The notes under the pieces were generated by a model that was given only the letters and a program-made list of their open reading frames with translations, was not told the DNA's origin and did not search any database. The translations under genes were made by a program, and so were the position numbers. A DNA stretch of 64,000 bases, taken from positions 6,506,501 to 6,570,500 of the forward strand of contig NZ_CP121445.1 of NCBI RefSeq assembly GCF_029689925.1, written 5' to 3'. Of the stretch, positions 61,131 to 64,000 are shown in pieces (the stretch's first letter is position 1; each line of letters opens with the position of its first letter). This DNA is from Anaerocolumna sp. AGMB13025. Lineage in GTDB: Bacteria; Bacillota; Clostridia; Lachnospirales; Lachnospiraceae.

Positions 61131-62357
61131 TCATCTTTCTATAAATGTTAGATTATTCTCTTTTGCAAAATCCTCTGCACAAGTATCCTTATATCCATAG
61201 ATTACTACTTGATTACAACCCTTTAATATATCGGACTCAATTTCTTTAATTCCTTTGGGAAAGTATAAGCTTTCCAGATTGACACAATTGCAAAAAGCCT
61301 CTGAACCGACACGGGTTATCTGTTCCGGTAATTCAATTGATTTTAAAGAAGTACATCCTTTAAACGTTTGTTCCCGAATAGCGGTTAATTCAGAAGGCAG
61401 CTTTATTGTTTCAAGAGATACACAGTTTTCAAATGCAGAATAATCAAGAAATATTACCCGATCCGGGATTGTAACTTTCTTTAAATTAGTACAGTTTTTA
61501 AAACCATCAATCTGGGTAACGCTATCAGGAATTATAACTTGTTCCAATTGGGTATTCTCGCTAATACCTCTAACCCATGTAACCTCTCGTTTATTAATCC
61601 TAGATGGAATGGTAAGGGTTGTGTCAGTTCCCGCATAACGGAGAATGATTGCTTGATCTGGTCCGTTTGGCACATATAATAATCCTGTTCCCGTACATCG
61701 GATTGTGGTATTTTTGTAGTTTCTGGTATAGGTAACCTGAGTTGTTCCATCTGATAAAACTAATTTGCTTCTTGTCACAATCTTGTAGTTCCATATTTTT
61801 TTTGTGTTGTCGGTATTGTGATTCTTATAGAATGTAATGGTTTTATTTACAACATCTAAGGTATATGAACCCCGTTCAATTTCTTCACCAGCAGAGATAT
61901 CAGCCTTTGAATACTCCCCCGTAGGCGAGAGATAAAGCTTGCAGCCATATGGTCCTTGGTCGTAGTCCCATCCATAGCTACATACAAATTCCTTTTCAGA
62001 ATAAACTCTTACATAAAAAGATACCTTTTTATTGCTTCCATCTTTTGTTATTCCTGTGATTTTACAGAACCCCCGGCTGATACCGGTAACAAATCCTTTC
62101 CTATTAACACTTGCAATTGTCTTGTCTGAAGAAGACCAAGTTATGTTTTTATTTGCTGCATTTTGAGGTGAAATTGAGGTTTTTATTTGTAATGTCCCAC
62201 TTACCCTCATTGAATAAAAATTTATAGAATCTATATTTGTTACTTTTAATTCTGTTACTTTTACTGTTTTTGAAGCTGCATACGTAGTATTCCCAATCAA
62301 TAAGACAGCCAGTAAACATATTGCCATACTTGCCATACACATTATTACTTTCTTCAT
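61131..62357 (-). CDS. Secreted Big_2 and BspA-type leucine-rich repeat protein
   Basis: This 408-residue protein has a signal peptide (about 1-27, ending TYA-AS), one Big_2 Ig-like domain (about 33-118: ITWSSSDKTIASVNRKGFVTGISRG), a middle beta region (about 120-240) and five or six BspA-like LRR_5 repeats (about 255-395: LEQVIIPDSVTQIDG, LKKVTIPDRVIFLDYSAFENC, LETIKLPSELTAI, LKSIELPEQITRVGSEAF). No wall-sorting signal is seen. It is probably a secreted or surface protein that binds glycans or proteins. GAGGGGAGAATGGT precedes the ATG. Confidence 0.88.
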   Translation of the reverse strand: MKKVIMCMASMAICLLAVLLIGNTTYAASKTVKVTELKVTNIDSINFYSMRVSGTLQIKTSISPQNAANKNITWSSSDKTIASVNRKGFVTGISRGFCKITGITKDGSNKKVSFYVRVYSEKEFVCSYGWDYDQGPYGCKLYLSPTGEYSKADISAGEEIERGSYTLDVVNKTITFYKNHNTDNTKKIWNYKIVTRSKLVLSDGTTQVTYTRNYKNTTIRCTGTGLLYVPNGPDQAIILRYAGTDTTLTIPSRINKREVTWVRGISENTQLEQVIIPDSVTQIDGFKNCTNLKKVTIPDRVIFLDYSAFENCVSLETIKLPSELTAIREQTFKGCTSLKSIELPEQITRVGSEAFCNCVNLESLYFPKGIKEIESDILKGCNQVVIYGYKDTCAEDFAKENNLTFIER

Positions 62358-62576
62358 ACCATTCTCCCCTCATAAACTATACAGAAACCTCATTTCTAAG
62401 ATAACTCCCTAAATCGTACCACTATATCAATATATATTCAATAAATTTCCTTTTTGTTTTTTGCAAACATTCATATTTAGAAGCTTACAATTCAGGACAG
62501 AACGCTAGAAAGTATAAGATCCTCTCCCCTCCGTTTTTACGCACCTCCTAATATCAATTACCGTTGTTTCCTCTCT

Positions 62577-64000
62577 TCACTCCTGCTCTTTTACATAATT
62601 CTCAATATACGCCTCCAGCTTACGCTCTTCTCTGACTAACTGCTCATTAATTTCACTCAGTTTAGCATAGTCACAGGCAATTTCTGGATTCTCCATCAAT
62701 GCCTTTATTCTTTCAATCTCCCTTTCCGTCTCTTCTACCCTCAGTTCCAGCTTTCTCATTTCCTGTTTCTTTCTGTCCTCTGCTTTTCTGCCCTCTGCTT
62801 TTCTGCCCCCCGATTTTCTGTCCTGCTCTTTTCTGTCCTGCTCTTTTCTGTTCTGCTCTTTTCTGTCCCACTCCTTTTCATTTATAACTGCTCTTGGAGT
62901 GTTTGTCTGATCTAGAAATTTAATGGCAGCATCCTCTTTTGCTGAAGCGAGTTTTCTCTCCGTTAATTCCTGATAACCAAAAGGATAATAACTCACCTTA
63001 TCCTTTTCAAATATCAGCAGAGAATCTGCTATTTTTTGTACAAAATACCGATCATGGGATACGAACAGAACGGTACCTTCATAGTTCATCAGCATAGTCT
63101 CAAACGCCTCCTTCCCGATGATGTCCATGTGATTCGTCGGTTCATCTAGGATAAGCAGATTAGGTCGTTTCTTCAGAATTTTGGAAAGACTTAACCGAAC
63201 CCTTTCTCCTCCTGACAGCTGACAAACCTTCTTATATACCGTATCCTGGGTAAATAAGAAGGCTCCCAGCGCAGAACGAGCCTCCGATAAAAGCATATCG
63301 GGGAATTCTTCACAAAAATCCTCTAGCACGGTCCTGTCATTCTCCTTCTTTGCAGGTTGTTGGTCGTAATAACCCGGCTCAATTTGAAAACCATAAAAAA
63401 ATGTCCCTTCCAGCTGATTAACCTGTCTCACCAGTGTTTTAAGAAGTGTTGATTTCCCGATCCCATTTTCACCAATCACTGCAAGTCTCTGCCCCTTCTT
63501 TAACTCAAAACTCACTTCACATAGTGGTTTGTCATAGCCAATAACTAGCCGGTTTACCTTTAGAACCTCCTGTCCTCCCTCCTTAAGCGGCTTAAAATCT
63601 GCATGGAAGGACTTAAGGTCATAATTTTCCGGAGCCCGGACAAGATCCATGTGTTCAATCTGCTTTAGCTTGGATTTCGTCATAGCAACCTTTGTCGGAT
63701 GATGCTTGTATTTCTCGATTAATGTCATAAGCCTTGTGATTTCCTTCTGCTGCATTTGATAATCCTTCTGCTGCTTATCCCAATTTAACCGCTTTTGTTT
63801 TACAAATGCCGAATAATTTCCCTGATATCGTATCATTTTCCGATGTTCGATTTCATAGGTAACATCTGCTATCTTATCAAGAAACGTTCTATCATGGGAA
63901 ATGATAACCACCGCTTTCGGATACTGCTTTAAATATTGTTCAAGCCATTCAATCGTTGGGAGATCCAGATGATTGGTAGGCTCATCCAACAGCAGGATAT
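62577..64000 (-). CDS. ABC-F family protein, 5' part beyond the window
   Basis: The visible 475 residues start in Walker B of the first ATPase domain (ILLLDEPTNHLDL) and include the interdomain linker and the whole second ATPase (IGENGIGKS Walker A, LSGGERVRLSL signature, LLILDEPTNHMD Walker B, VLFVSHDRYF H-loop). No membrane domain, so it is a ribosome-acting ABC-F protein of the Uup/YfmR or antibiotic-resistance type. After the second domain lies a low-complexity linker of repeated DRKEQ/GRKAE units (about 375-415) and a C-terminal coiled coil (LRVEETEREIERIKALM), as in Uup-like proteins. Confidence 0.88.
   Translation of the reverse strand, partial: ILLLDEPTNHLDLPTIEWLEQYLKQYPKAVVIISHDRTFLDKIADVTYEIEHRKMIRYQGNYSAFVKQKRLNWDKQQKDYQMQQKEITRLMTLIEKYKHHPTKVAMTKSKLKQIEHMDLVRAPENYDLKSFHADFKPLKEGGQEVLKVNRLVIGYDKPLCEVSFELKKGQRLAVIGENGIGKSTLLKTLVRQVNQLEGTFFYGFQIEPGYYDQQPAKKENDRTVLEDFCEEFPDMLLSEARSALGAFLFTQDTVYKKVCQLSGGERVRLSLSKILKKRPNLLILDEPTNHMDIIGKEAFETMLMNYEGTVLFVSHDRYFVQKIADSLLIFEKDKVSYYPFGYQELTERKLASAKEDAAIKFLDQTNTPRAVINEKEWDRKEQNRKEQDRKEQDRKSGGRKAEGRKAEDRKKQEMRKLELRVEETEREIERIKALMENPEIACDYAKLSEINEQLVREERKLEAYIENYVKEQE

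Noticed and set aside
62699..62887. Cys/Phe/Pro-rich plus-strand frame
   Set aside because: It is the antisense reading of the low-complexity ABC-F linker repeat.
1..64000. tRNA, rRNA or named riboswitches
   Set aside because: I saw no cloverleaf, rRNA or recognised riboswitch core by eye; a covariance-model scan would be needed to exclude small RNAs.

Overview
The window looks like a chromosomal segment of a low-GC, Gram-positive anaerobe of the Clostridia, most likely Lachnospiraceae. The evidence is AT-rich intergenic DNA, strong AGGAGG-type ribosome binding sites, YesMN-type control of a sugar ABC importer with GH29/GH36 glycosidases, repeated BlaI/M56 pairs, Big_2 and BspA-type leucine-rich surface proteins, and a PBSX-like tail cluster. 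I see no rRNA, tRNA, CRISPR array, integrase or intact transposase.

Layout: 1-6.4 kb holds an SbcC/SbcD-like pair (cut by the left edge), a soluble chemoreceptor fused to a sugar-binding domain, a PH-domain protein, a CTP-synthase-like amidotransferase, a 268-bp nested palindrome and an unclassified HExxH protein. 6.9-11.5 kb holds a stand-alone amidase, an acetyltransferase flanked by inverted terminator-like repeats, and an alpha-galactosidase frameshifted near its 3' end. 12.2-27.3 kb holds a headless contractile-tail (tailocin-like) cluster: on the minus strand scaffold-like protein, tail terminator, sheath, tube, XkdN with a canonical -1 slippery site, tape measure, LysM, XkdQ/R/S/T, YmfQ, fibre, a broken small gene, XhlA-like protein, holin and amidase; on the plus strand an XRE repressor and ImmA-type protease. 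The minus-strand promoter lies between two matching operator-like palindromes, which suggests repressor release by protease, as in ImmR/ImmA systems.

27.4-42.3 kb holds a HAD hydrolase, a DUF2975/HTH/DUF4173 membrane operon, a divergent YesMN two-component system and LplB/LplC-type importer with two binding lipoproteins and an alpha-L-fucosidase, and a small-molecule kinase. 42.6-46.6 kb is the pst phosphate operon; its PstS carries two C-terminal Big_2 domains. 47-52 kb holds a decayed PadR/DUF1700/DUF4097-type locus, a MarR-MFS efflux pair, a glyoxalase-fold protein and a small XRE regulator.

52.5-57.2 kb holds two successive BlaI-BlaR(M56) pairs with different operators. In one, the usual penicillin-binding sensor is replaced by an NlpC/P60 peptidoglycan hydrolase domain with an intact triad; in the other by a duplicated unknown module. 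57.3-64 kb holds a transglutaminase-like protein, an AraC/GyrI-type regulator, small membrane proteins, a Big_2/leucine-rich surface protein and an ABC-F protein cut by the right edge. Short imperfect tandem 'stutter' arrays and nested hairpins recur between genes throughout.
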